This document shows positions 56,001-63,318 of a stretch of DNA of 64,000 nt, piece by piece; the first letter of the stretch is position 1, and each line of letters starts with the position of its first letter. Below the pieces are notes generated by a model. That model was not told the DNA's origin. It was given only the letters and a program-made list of their open reading frames with translations, and ran no database searches. The translations under genes were made by a program, and so were the position numbers. Source of the DNA: DASYGT01 sp035999365 (GTDB taxonomy: Bacteria > Actinomycetota > Actinomycetes > Mycobacteriales > Jatrophihabitantaceae); assembly GCA_035999365.1 (NCBI GenBank), contig DASYGT010000058.1, positions 1-64,000 on the forward strand, given 5' to 3'.

Positions 56001-56473
56001 GGTGCAACCACGACGCCATCGACCGTGCTGCAGTTCGTCGCGCCGAGATCGGTAACTGTGACAGCGTCATGGCTGACCGTGATGAACGCATGACGACGGG
56101 AAACATCCGCGTCGGTAAGGACGAGATCGCAGAGGGCGGACCTGCCGATCGTGATCGACCCGATTGGCAGTGCGATCGCGCGACCCGAATCCGGCCCGCC
56201 GACGACCCGCAGTGTGAGCATGCTTGCCCGCGCTCGGCCACGCGGAGCGCGCGGACCGACATGCAACACCGAACCCACGGCGAGCCGATCTGATCCGAGT
56301 CGAACGCCGGCATCAATCACCGATCCGTCTGACCAGATCGCCGCGTCGGGAGCGCCGCCGGCGATGTCGCGCAGCTGCCCGGCGATCTCGTCCATGCGCG
56401 TATCGGGCGTGCCGAAGACGGCGACATCGCAGGACGGCGCCATGGTGGATTCGATGGTCAGGTCCACTCGCAC
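53033..56473 (-). CDS. FHA-TM-FtsK/SpoIIIE ATPase, EssC/EccC-like
   Basis: 1146 aa from GTG 56473. Order: N-terminal beta region (1-80), FHA domain (about 85-178; ITIGRSALCD, VSRRHAFI), two TM helices (about 227-266), stalk, ATPase D1 with Walker A GTTGAGKSEL (about 625-632), Walker B LIIVIDEFAAL (about 726-733) and TQRP; then a second domain whose P-loop GAARTGRTT has Arg for Lys (about 945-953) and Walker B LLIIDGWEEF. N-terminal FHA plus tandem FtsK domains matches Firmicute-type EssC more than mycobacterial EccC. It is divergent from a WXG100 gene, a probable substrate. Other ESX parts are absent here. Confidence 0.88.
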   Translation of the reverse strand: MRVDLTIESTMAPSCDVAVFGTPDTRMDEIAGQLRDIAGGAPDAAIWSDGSVIDAGVRLGSDRLAVGSVLHVGPRAPRGRARASMLTLRVVGGPDSGRAIALPIGSITIGRSALCDLVLTDADVSRRHAFITVSHDAVTVTDLGATNCSTVDGVVVAPSGAPLRAGQVLRLGDSFLALSWPVDAPARVRPIRQQVMIRRHKRLPERLDNREYEVPGIEEGAQRSSATFAPTALALAIGVAMAVMLHSAQMLFLAAAMPLTTAGMTLVEALRRRRSTRRSEADRRQRTTEIEMVIAQAMGAEANRRRQAAPDAASVAEIAVGRTNRIWERAPRDSGTLPIRVGTGDLPSQLHITQGGVPVERTVSSVPVEVDLARGAVIVTGPRTAMQRLAGYVLCQLAVLYSPVDVEIVGMFSPDVAHRWHWLRWLPHLRQPPSTSTSAWADTTERLSRVAARRRAARPAGEQWSGRWVIVFVDVPAGTVDAALLDVFAQPAAEIGITAVVVGAQSLSPRSSSLSIHGETGTRLAVSRAGARIDCVADQMHPEASEVVARALAPLLDHAATQRAEVPHLCRLLDLLQLAPHPSGRDLAERWQHSDGRPTTVLGLSNSGPVEIDLAADGPHLLIAGTTGAGKSELLQSLVVGLAANHPPESVSFVLIDYKGGAAFAECAPLPHVAGMVTDLDPSLTDRALQAFECELRRRERLFVPVGAADLNAYRATPGVPHLPRLIIVIDEFAALAEDAPELLHGLVSVAQRGRSLGIQLVLATQRPAGIVSADIRANTSLRIALRVNDTSESIDVIGTGDAATIDPTHAGRAIMVRAGARTGIQIAQVSGQVARDPLRTGVVRLMPWRELPDDTQPGADATDVPDRDIRVLVRAIGTAAAITQRPPAPCPWLPPLPDVIADADLPAPPRTDVVHFGLVDQPRDQAQAAALVDLGTGGTIVFAGAARTGRTTGARCLALRAAAQLTAAQLRVYAVGSGVTDLAGLPHCVEAVDLLAFETVATLLRRMSVDLQRRRDPRAQIELLIIDGWEEFAAASDQADHGCSTDIALDIARRAGSARLTVVITGDRAALGARVTSTAMVTYALRLSDRADYGLIGIDPRRVPAHMPAGRALRAPGGEQVQFAQPSGINPCGGTGDRSAVRTSP

Positions 56474-56628
56474 GCCGTGCAGTCTCCACAAATCAACGGC
56501 TCGATGTCTCGACGATCGCCGCACTTGTGGACGGCCGTCCCCCTCATCCACAACGCCGTGCGCACCGCCGCATCACTATCGGCTGCGTCGTACCGTCAGG
56601 GCTATTCGCAGCGACAGAAGGGATGGCG

Positions 56629-56919
56629 ATGTCTGGCCTGAGGGTCACACCGGAGCAACTCGCGGCGTTGAGCGGTGCCGTCAATCGCGTGTCGACAGGT
56701 ATCCGGGGAGAACATCAGCGCCTGAGGGGGCAACTCGCCCCCTTGTTCGGCGCGGAATGGGTCGGTTCGGCCTCGACGCAGTTCGGTGCGCTGTACCAGC
56801 ATTTCGATCAACACGCGCGGGGGATGTCCGACGCCTTGGACGGAATCGGTGTCTTGCTTGCCAGGGCGGGTCATTCCTACGCCGAGGTCGAGCGACAGAT
56901 CGCGGCATCGTTCCGGTGA
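56629..56919 (+). CDS. WXG100 family (ESAT-6-like) protein
   Basis: 96-aa helical hairpin. The turn is EWVGSAS, giving W44-x-G46; the C-terminal helix ends YAEVE, which fits the YxxxD/E export signal of type VII substrates (Y84, E88). Length and hydrophilic helices are typical. GAAGGG upstream suits ATG 56629 better than ATG 56623. It is a single gene, so it would form a homodimer, as in Firmicute-type systems. Divergent from the FtsK-type ATPase by 155 bp and coupled (GTGA) to the SUFU gene. Confidence 0.9.
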   Translation: MSGLRVTPEQLAALSGAVNRVSTGIRGEHQRLRGQLAPLFGAEWVGSASTQFGALYQHFDQHARGMSDALDGIGVLLARAGHSYAEVERQIAASFR

Positions 56920-57512
56920 ACAGCTACGGTGGCGGGACTGTGGCTGCCCCGGACACCCTCTCCAGCGTCGAGGACGCACTGCGCGATCACTTCGGCCAGG
57001 TACCGCAGCGAGCATCGGTGTCCTTCGTCGGCGTCGACCCCATCGAAGTTCTGCGGTTCGAGCCCATTCCGGGCGAGCACGCCTACGTCAGTCTCGGCGC
57101 GAGTCGGCATCCGATGAACGCTGCCGACAGTCCGGTCCGTCTCGAGGACGGCCCGCGCGCCGAGCTCATGGTGCACGTGCGCGGACTCGACCCGCCTGAT
57201 CTCTGGCGGCAGGTAGCCGTGCTGGCGGCGGCTCCGGCCGTCGAAGGAGTGGTGTACGTGGCCGGAATGACCGTCGATCTCGGAGCGCCGCTCGGTGCCG
57301 GCGCTCGGTGCACCGGCGGCGTGGTCGCGGCATCGGCTGTCGAAGCGATCACCACGCCTGCCGGCATCGTCGACGTCCTGCAGATCCTGCCCGCGACCCA
57401 CACCGAGCTTGCCTGGTCGCGAGTCCATGGCACGGACGAGCTCCTTCGTCGGTGGACGCAGAATGGGACGGACCTGCTCGATCTCGCTCGGGTCGCCGTC
57501 GAACTAGCCTGA
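56916..57512 (+). CDS. suppressor of fused (SUFU) domain protein
   Basis: 198 aa. The SUFU core is visible: VSFVGVDPIEVLRFEPIPGEHAYVSLGASRHPM, RAELMVHVRG, DLWRQVAVLAAAP, VLQILPATHTELAWSRVHGTDELLRRW. Bacterial SUFU-domain proteins have been proposed as immunity proteins in polymorphic toxin loci. GTG 56916 overlaps the WXG100 stop by 4 nt, so the two are translationally linked, which suggests a shared role. No toxin gene is recognisable beside it. Confidence 0.87.
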   Translation: MNSYGGGTVAAPDTLSSVEDALRDHFGQVPQRASVSFVGVDPIEVLRFEPIPGEHAYVSLGASRHPMNAADSPVRLEDGPRAELMVHVRGLDPPDLWRQVAVLAAAPAVEGVVYVAGMTVDLGAPLGAGARCTGGVVAASAVEAITTPAGIVDVLQILPATHTELAWSRVHGTDELLRRWTQNGTDLLDLARVAVELA

Positions 57513-57644
57513 TCGCGGTGTCGCGGTGTGGTCGATCGCATCTTCCCCCGCAATTGGCGTCGGCCACATTCGTGAGCCAGTCGGGCAGTGACAGGTCACA
57601 ATCGACATAGGTAATCCCGCGTCCACAGGCAAGAGGAGAGCAAC

Positions 57645-58151
57645 GTGCAGTTCGGCAGGTACTACGAGGAGTTCGAAGTCGGAGCGGTCTACAAGCATTG
57701 GCCGGGAAAAACGGTCACCGAGTACGACGATCATCTGTTCTGCCTCTTGACGATGAACCACCATCCCCTTCATTTGGACGTCAACTACGCGGAGAAGACG
57801 ACGGACTTCGGCAAGAACGTCGTTGTCGGCAACTACATCTACTCGATCTTGCTCGGCATGTCGGTGCCGGACGTCAGTGGCAAAGCCATCGCGAATCTGG
57901 AGATCGAGTCGTTGCGCCACGTCGCGCCGACATTCCACGGCGACACGATTTACGGCGAGACGACCGTGCTGGACAAGACACCGTCCAGGTCAAAGAGCGA
58001 TCGCGGCATCGTTCATGTCGAGACGATCGGCTACAAGCAGGACGGGACGATTGTCTGCATCTTCCGGCGCAAGGTAATGGTGCCCACGCAGGAGTACATC
58101 GACGCTCGCGGCGGTGAGCAGCCGGGCAGGCCGCAACCCGCCGCTCGTTAG
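57645..58151 (+). CDS. MaoC-family dehydratase
   Basis: 168-aa hot-dog-fold hydratase. The active-site segment HHPLHLDVNYAEKT resembles the (R)-hydratase motif with catalytic Asp and His; DFGKNVVVGNYIYSILLGM forms the following helix. Members hydrate enoyl-CoA or mesaconyl-type thioesters. GTG 57645 with AGAGGAG 8 nt upstream. Probably monocistronic; the 132 bp before it carries no clear promoter that I can identify. It overlaps the convergent Nudix gene by 4 bp. Confidence 0.88.
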   Translation: MQFGRYYEEFEVGAVYKHWPGKTVTEYDDHLFCLLTMNHHPLHLDVNYAEKTTDFGKNVVVGNYIYSILLGMSVPDVSGKAIANLEIESLRHVAPTFHGDTIYGETTVLDKTPSRSKSDRGIVHVETIGYKQDGTIVCIFRRKVMVPTQEYIDARGGEQPGRPQPAAR

Positions 58152-58549
58152 CGGGGCCAGAGGTCCCATGCACGCAGGGCCTGCGCGAGGCCCGATGTCA
58201 GGTGTAGGCCGCTGATCTCCGCAGCCGTCACCCACCTGGCATCGGCCGCGTCATCGCCCGCCCTGAGATCACCCGCGACCACAGTGCAGAGGAAGTCGTC
58301 GATCGCATAGGTGTCGTCGCCAGGCGCGGGTCGGGTCACGGAGCCGACGTGCCGGACGACCCGCACCGTGAGGCCGGTTTCCTCGGCGACTTCGCGGATG
58401 CATGCCTCGGCGGCGGATTCCCCCTGGTCACATCGGCCGCCTGGCAGCGACCACAGGCCCACGCCGGGGTCGTTCGCCCGTCGCACGAGCAGCAGCCGAC
58501 CTAGCCCGTCGAAGACAATCGCGCCCGCGCAGGGGATCGATTGAGCCAT
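58148..58549 (-). CDS. Nudix hydrolase
   Basis: 133 aa. The Nudix box is intact: GGRCDQGESAAEACIREVAE then ETGL, fitting GX5EX7REUXEEXGU. The N-terminal CAGAIVFDGLGRLLLVRRAND is typical of small nucleotide or ADP-ribose pyrophosphatases that sanitise the pool. Substrate cannot be set. Divergent from the small membrane-protein gene. Confidence 0.92.
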   Translation of the reverse strand: MAQSIPCAGAIVFDGLGRLLLVRRANDPGVGLWSLPGGRCDQGESAAEACIREVAEETGLTVRVVRHVGSVTRPAPGDDTYAIDDFLCTVVAGDLRAGDDAADARWVTAAEISGLHLTSGLAQALRAWDLWPR

Positions 58550-58658
58550 CTCGAATTCCCTTCGCAGCGCGGCGCGGCTACCACGAATTGCCTGCTATGG
58601 GCGGTATCAATGCTCAGAGGCGGGCTGCTGGGGCGCGTCCCAATGCGGAGGAGGCGTC

Positions 58659-58814
58659 ATGAAGCTCGTCGTTACGGGCGCTGTCGTCATCTTCCTGATC
58701 TTCTACATCATGACCTCACCGGACCAGGCGGCCAACATCGTGCACAGCTCGTGGCACACCGCGGTGAACGTCGCCCACGGCGTCGGCAGTTTCGTCAACA
58801 AGCTCTCGTCCTGA
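58659..58814 (+). CDS. 51-residue membrane protein upstream of PH-domain protein
   Basis: MKLVVTGAVVIFLIFYIMTS begins with one hydrophobic helix (about 4-19) and continues into an amphipathic stretch ending VGSFVNKLSS. GGAGGAGG lies 6 nt before the ATG, one of the strongest ribosome-binding sites in the window, and the gene ends 11 bp before the PH-domain gene. The same pairing occurs in other actinomycetes to my recollection. Function unknown. Confidence 0.8.
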   Translation: MKLVVTGAVVIFLIFYIMTSPDQAANIVHSSWHTAVNVAHGVGSFVNKLSS

Positions 58815-58825
58815 TCGGAACGCCC

Positions 58826-59398
58826 GTGCCGGCCCTGATGCCGTCCGAACTACCGGTCGTCGCCCGCGGGCGTCACCACTGGGTCGTACTGTTTCGCAAG
58901 CCCCATCTCGTGTTGACAGTGGCACTGCTCGTGCTGCTGGCCGCCGCCGTGTTCGATCCGAATCCCATGGCATGGCTGTTCTTGATCGTCCTCAGCGCGG
59001 CCGCGTACCTGCGGTGGCAGAGCTGGCGGGCGGAATGGATCATCGTCACGCAGCGCAGAATCATCCGGGTACGAGGCATCCCCGAGACGACCTCGAGCGA
59101 GGCGTCGTTGAGGCTGGACCGCATCTCTGGCGCAGTGCTCGTGCAGACGGTTACCGGCAAGCTCCTGGACTACGGGTCGATCGAACTCGAGGCGCCCGGC
59201 CAGCACCCCGATGTCCGCAGGCTCGACTTCATCGCGAACCCCCAGCTGTTCTACTCCCACTTGAGGCGCGTGATCTTCGACGACAACGTGCGGCCGGATC
59301 GCGCGCGCGACTCCGGTGGCCCCGGAGACTTCGTGACCGCGCCGTTGCCGCCGATGCAGCCGCCGTCTCCGCGCGACCAACGTCCGCGGCTGCGCTAA
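58826..59398 (+). CDS. bacterial PH-domain (YdbT/bPH) membrane protein
   Basis: 190 aa. Two TM helices (about 29-45 and 48-64) precede a bacterial PH domain (about 70-165; WIIVTQRRIIRVRGI, ASLRLDRISGAVLVQTVTGKLLDYGSIELEAPG). The C-terminal tail is Pro/Arg-rich and probably disordered. GTG 58826 is preferred; ATG 58838 is in frame. Likely a membrane-associated scaffold; function unknown. Confidence 0.85.
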   Translation: MPALMPSELPVVARGRHHWVVLFRKPHLVLTVALLVLLAAAVFDPNPMAWLFLIVLSAAAYLRWQSWRAEWIIVTQRRIIRVRGIPETTSSEASLRLDRISGAVLVQTVTGKLLDYGSIELEAPGQHPDVRRLDFIANPQLFYSHLRRVIFDDNVRPDRARDSGGPGDFVTAPLPPMQPPSPRDQRPRLR

Positions 59399-59417
59399 CG
59401 CCGCATAGGGTGAGCCC

Positions 59418-60275
59418 GTGCGCATCGACCTGCACACGCACAGCACGGCGTCGGACGGCACTGACTCGCCCGCCGAGCTGGTACGCGCGGCTCATCGGGC
59501 CGGGTTGGACGTCATGGCGATCACCGACCACGACACGACGGCTGGCTGGGACGCGGCCCTTGCTGAGCGGCCCTCGACGATGACCGTCGTGCCCGGTGCG
59601 GAGTTTTCCTGCGTCCACCACACACCGTCCGGACGCAGGATCAGCCTCCATCTACTCGGCTACCTCTTCGACCCCGAGGCCGATGAGTTGCGCCGTGAAC
59701 GCATGCGCCTGCGAGAATCACGCGAGCGACGTGCCGGCCTGATCGTCGAACACCTTCAGGCGGCCGGCTACCCGATCACCTGGGCTCAGGTGGCGGCGAT
59801 CGCGGAAGGCGGATCGGTCGGCAGGCCGCACATCGCCCGCGCCCTCGTCGCCGCCGGCGCAGCCCGCGACGTGCCCAGTGCCTTCGTCGAGCTGCTGTCG
59901 TCGCGACACCCGTACTATGTCGCGAAGCAGGACACGCCGGTGCTCGATGCGATCAGACTCATCCGCGCGGCCGGTGGTGTAGCCGTGTTCGCCCATCCGT
60001 TGGCGCGGCGCCGGGGTCCCGTAGTCGACGACGACGTCGTGGCAGCGATGACCGAAGCAGGTCTCGCCGGCATGGAGGTCGACCATCCTGATCACGACGA
60101 ATTCGATCGTGCCCACGGTGCACGCCTGGCCCGGGAGCTGGATCTCATCCCCCTGGGCTCCTCCGACTACCACGGCACCAACAAGACGGTCCGGCTCGGC
60201 GAGTGTGTGACCGATCCACGTGCCTACGAACGGTTGGTCGACATCGGCACGGCGCGCCGGCCCGTCGCCGGCTAG
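59418..60275 (+). CDS. PHP-domain phosphoesterase (TrpH/RNase AM-like)
   Basis: 285 aa. Metal-binding PHP motifs: HTHSTASDG, ITDHDT, GAEFSC, FAHPLARR, SSDYHG. The fold and length fit 3',5'-nucleoside bisphosphate phosphatase/5'-3' exoribonuclease RNase AM (E. coli YciV). GTG 59418 follows the PH gene by 19 bp. It may share a transcript with the RecB-like nuclease gene beginning 35 bp after it. Confidence 0.9.
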   Translation: MRIDLHTHSTASDGTDSPAELVRAAHRAGLDVMAITDHDTTAGWDAALAERPSTMTVVPGAEFSCVHHTPSGRRISLHLLGYLFDPEADELRRERMRLRESRERRAGLIVEHLQAAGYPITWAQVAAIAEGGSVGRPHIARALVAAGAARDVPSAFVELLSSRHPYYVAKQDTPVLDAIRLIRAAGGVAVFAHPLARRRGPVVDDDVVAAMTEAGLAGMEVDHPDHDEFDRAHGARLARELDLIPLGSSDYHGTNKTVRLGECVTDPRAYERLVDIGTARRPVAG

Positions 60276-60310
60276 CCGGTTGCGACAGTGGTGGCCGATA
60301 CCGTGGCCTG

Positions 60311-61171
60311 GTGAGCATCGCCGGTGACCAGTTGACGCTCGCCGACATGCCGCAACGCCTGATGTCGTGTACGCCGTCTCGTCTGGCCGCCTTCGACTGC
60401 CCGCGGCGGTACCGCTTCGCCTACATCGACAGGCCCCCGCCGCAGCGCGGCCTGCCCTGGGCGCATAACACCCTTGGGGCAGTCGTCCACCTGGCTCTGA
60501 GCCGTTGGTGGGCGCTGCCGCGGGCTCAGCGCACCGCTGCCGAAGCAGGCCGGTTGGTCGAGCGGAACTGGCAGCACAACGGATTCCGTGACGACGCGCA
60601 CTCAGCACAATGGCGCGAGATCGCGCGCGAGTGGGTCGAGCAGTACGTCAGCGAACAGGTCGACGCCGACGTCGAACCGATCGGCGTGGAGCGCACGGTC
60701 GCCGCGACCACTGCACAACTCGCCGTCAGCGGCCGCGTCGACCGGCTGGACGACCGCGGTGCCGATGTCGTCGTCGTCGACTACAAGACCGGACGCCGCC
60801 CGCTCGGTGTCGACGACGCCCGCGGCTCGCAGGCATTGGCCCTGTACGTGATCGCGACGCGCCGCACCCTGCGCAGACCCTGCAATCGCGTCGAGCTGCA
60901 CCACCTCCCGACGGGAACCGTCGCCGCGTTCGATCACACGGACGACTCGCTGGCCCGGCATGTCGCGCGTGCCGAGGCCACAGCGGCGGACATCCTCGTC
61001 GCCACCGACACGCTCGCGAGCGGTGCTGACGCCGATGACGTGTTTCCGCCCGCACCCTCGCCGGCGTGTTCGTGGTGTGATTTCCGCACGCACTGCGTGG
61101 AGGGACGAGCCGCCTCCGCCGACATCGAACCGTGGGCCGGCCTGGCGACCTCGACGGCCGACGTGAGCTGA
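60311..61171 (+). CDS. RecB-family PD-(D/E)XK nuclease with putative Fe-S cluster
   Basis: 286 aa. Nuclease core: SGRVDRLDDRG and VVVVDYKTGRRPLG (Asp and Lys of the active site). A Cys near the N-terminus (FDCPRRYRF) plus CSWCDFRTHC at the C-terminus give the four-Cys pattern that holds a 4Fe-4S cluster in AddB/Cas4-type nucleases. No cas genes are near. Probably a single-strand or end-processing nuclease. It is convergent with the alpha/beta hydrolase gene (6-bp gap). Confidence 0.88.
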   Translation: MSIAGDQLTLADMPQRLMSCTPSRLAAFDCPRRYRFAYIDRPPPQRGLPWAHNTLGAVVHLALSRWWALPRAQRTAAEAGRLVERNWQHNGFRDDAHSAQWREIAREWVEQYVSEQVDADVEPIGVERTVAATTAQLAVSGRVDRLDDRGADVVVVDYKTGRRPLGVDDARGSQALALYVIATRRTLRRPCNRVELHHLPTGTVAAFDHTDDSLARHVARAEATAADILVATDTLASGADADDVFPPAPSPACSWCDFRTHCVEGRAASADIEPWAGLATSTADVS

Positions 61172-61177
61172 CAGCGC

Positions 61178-62014
61178 TCAGCGCCGCCAGAACTGCACCA
61201 GCGCCGCTGCGGTTGCGGCTGTGTTCTCCACCGCCGGCGAATGCGCCGCATCCTCGACGGCCACGGCGCGAGCCGACAACCTTTCGGCCATCCGCGCCTG
61301 CGCCTCGGGCGGCCATGCGTCGTCGGCGGTGCCCCACAGCACAAGAATGTCGATCAGCTTGGTGGCCAGCTCCTCGACGCGATCCGGTTCGGTCCGCAAC
61401 GCGGTGCCCATGCCCGCGAGCATCGCGGGGCTACCGGAGAGGAATCGGCGCCGCAAGAAGTCCGCCAGTTCCGGTGGCGGCGCGAGATAGTCGGCCTCTG
61501 CCTCGATCGCTGTGTGCATCACGTCGTAGACGGCGGCGAGGCCGGCTGGCAAGAGCGGTTCGAGGTCGTCGAGGCGCTGCCGGCGTAGCCCTGTGATCGC
61601 CGCCGGACCAGAGCTCATGAGCACCAGATCGGCGAACGGCGCGGAATCGGCGATGACCGCGGCACGAGCCACGAGCCCGCCGAAGGAGTGACCCACGAGG
61701 TGTACGGGCCCGGACAGTTGCTGCGCGACGGCGTGGACGGTCGCTCCGAGTCGGTCCGGCGAGTAACACGTCGGGTCGTCACACCCCGGGCTCTCGTACT
61801 GGCCGGGCAGATCGATCGCCGTTGCCCGGAACCCAGCGTCCGCGACCGGATCGAGAAGTGGCGTGAAGTCCTCCTTGCTGCCCGTGAAGCCCGGCAGCAG
61901 GAGGACGTCAGGCGCGCCATCGGTACCGGATCTGAGTCCGGCAATGGGCCCGAATGTGGTGCTGACTTCGATCCGTCTCGCCGTCGTCGGCGACAGCTGA
62001 CCGGTGCGCGTCAC
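61178..62014 (-). CDS. alpha/beta-fold hydrolase
   Basis: 278 aa. Nucleophile elbow VGHSFGG (Ser), LLLPGFTGSKEDF at the oxyanion strand, acid VLWGTADDAWPP and catalytic His in EDAAHSPAVENT. GTG 62014 overlaps the stop of the upstream propeller gene (GTGA), which fixes the start. No signal peptide. Substrate unknown. Confidence 0.88.
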   Translation of the reverse strand: MTRTGQLSPTTARRIEVSTTFGPIAGLRSGTDGAPDVLLLPGFTGSKEDFTPLLDPVADAGFRATAIDLPGQYESPGCDDPTCYSPDRLGATVHAVAQQLSGPVHLVGHSFGGLVARAAVIADSAPFADLVLMSSGPAAITGLRRQRLDDLEPLLPAGLAAVYDVMHTAIEAEADYLAPPPELADFLRRRFLSGSPAMLAGMGTALRTEPDRVEELATKLIDILVLWGTADDAWPPEAQARMAERLSARAVAVEDAAHSPAVENTAATAAALVQFWRR

Positions 62015-63318
62015 TGGTAGACGGTGGTCGGCACGCTCGCGACGACGAAGCCCGTGCCGAACGGGTAGGCGCGTGCGCCGGCCGGGTTTGCTGCAGCGTA
62101 GGTATGCCGCACCCGACCGTCGGTGCCCGCGAGCAGGTCGATGCCCGAAGCCTGCGCCACGAGGATGGTCGCGGTGTCCAGCGTGGGCACGTCCCCGAGG
62201 TTGGCCGTCGCCGGCGGCGTCAGTGTCGGCGGCTGAGACGTCGGCGTCGACCACGTCACGGTCTGCGACTGCAGGTTCACCGCGTAGAGCGTTGCGTCGA
62301 TCCACAGCAATTCCGCCTGCGTGGTCGGTAGGGCGGTGATCGGTGCCGTCGCGCCAGCATGTAGCGGGAGTTGGGTGCTCGAGCTGCCTTTGCCGGCGTC
62401 GAAGACAACGAGCTGGTCGGTCGCGGTATCGACAGCCGACACCAGCTGGTCGGCCGAGGCCGGAGTTGCATCGAGGCCTAGCCTGATCCACTTGATCTGA
62501 TCCGGGTTCGCCTTGTCCTTGTCGTCATCGCTGTGCCCGGCCGTCGGGTCGCGCATCACCAGCTGCGGGCCTGCGCCGCAGAATTTCAGGCCACTGCACC
62601 GGGGGCTCACGCACGTCTGGCTGATCAGTGCCCCGATGCTGCCGAGTGCGGCGCCGTGAATCGTGCACCCGCGCTGGCTGAAGGTCCAGCGATCGAGCCC
62701 GCTGCCCGGGTCGAATGCGTAGATCACCGAAGGGGTCGTGAGCATGATCGTGTACGGGCCGACCGCATAGGTCGGATGCCCGTTGAGAGGCGCACCGTCC
62801 TTGTCCAGTGTGCGGGTCCACTTCCGCGTACCGGTCCCGGAATCGAGCGCCGTCACCTCGTCGCAGTTGCCGCCGTGCTCGTAGATGGCGACGGTCGTTC
62901 CCTGGTCCTGAATCGCCTCACAGACCGTGCGATCGCTGCGGTTGTACGACCAGGTCACGGCGCCGGTGGTCCCGTTGCGACCGCGGACGGTGTGCGCGTC
63001 GAAGGTAACGACGGTGCCGATCCAGTAGGGCGTCCCGATCGCGCTGTGGTCGCTGCCCTGCCACGCTCGGCGCAGCGGATCCGAGGGTGTCCCTGGTGTC
63101 ACCGGGGGTGCGGCAACCGCGGCCTGGTGCAACGTGGTGTGTGCGACTTCGCTGCCGGACCAGAGCACCGCGACCACCGCCACGAGGGCGATGACCACGA
63201 CTGTGATCACTCCGGCGTAGATGAGGCGGGGCCGTCGCATCGCTACGACGTACCGTTCGACGGCCTGATCGCGGACGTCCGGCGCTGGCGTAGGCGGCGG
63301 CTGCTCGTCGACGGTCAC
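62011..63318 (-). CDS. membrane-anchored PQQ-type beta-propeller protein
   Basis: 435 aa. A single TM helix (about 32-53; LIYAGVITVVVIALVAVVAVLW) anchors an external domain with PQQ-like blades (TGAVTWSYNRS, GTGTRKWTRTL, GSGLDRWTFSQ). Four Cys (TVCEA, GNCDE, GCTIH, TCVSPRCSGLKFC region) suggest disulfides. No enzymatic residues are evident; such proteins are often labelled PQQ-binding-like. GTG 63318 overlaps the helicase stop. Confidence 0.82.
   Translation of the reverse strand: MTVDEQPPPTPAPDVRDQAVERYVVAMRRPRLIYAGVITVVVIALVAVVAVLWSGSEVAHTTLHQAAVAAPPVTPGTPSDPLRRAWQGSDHSAIGTPYWIGTVVTFDAHTVRGRNGTTGAVTWSYNRSDRTVCEAIQDQGTTVAIYEHGGNCDEVTALDSGTGTRKWTRTLDKDGAPLNGHPTYAVGPYTIMLTTPSVIYAFDPGSGLDRWTFSQRGCTIHGAALGSIGALISQTCVSPRCSGLKFCGAGPQLVMRDPTAGHSDDDKDKANPDQIKWIRLGLDATPASADQLVSAVDTATDQLVVFDAGKGSSSTQLPLHAGATAPITALPTTQAELLWIDATLYAVNLQSQTVTWSTPTSQPPTLTPPATANLGDVPTLDTATILVAQASGIDLLAGTDGRVRHTYAAANPAGARAYPFGTGFVVASVPTTVYQ

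Noticed and set aside
60311..61171. Cas4 and a CRISPR locus
   Set aside because: No repeat array or cas genes in the window; the nuclease is a general RecB-family member.
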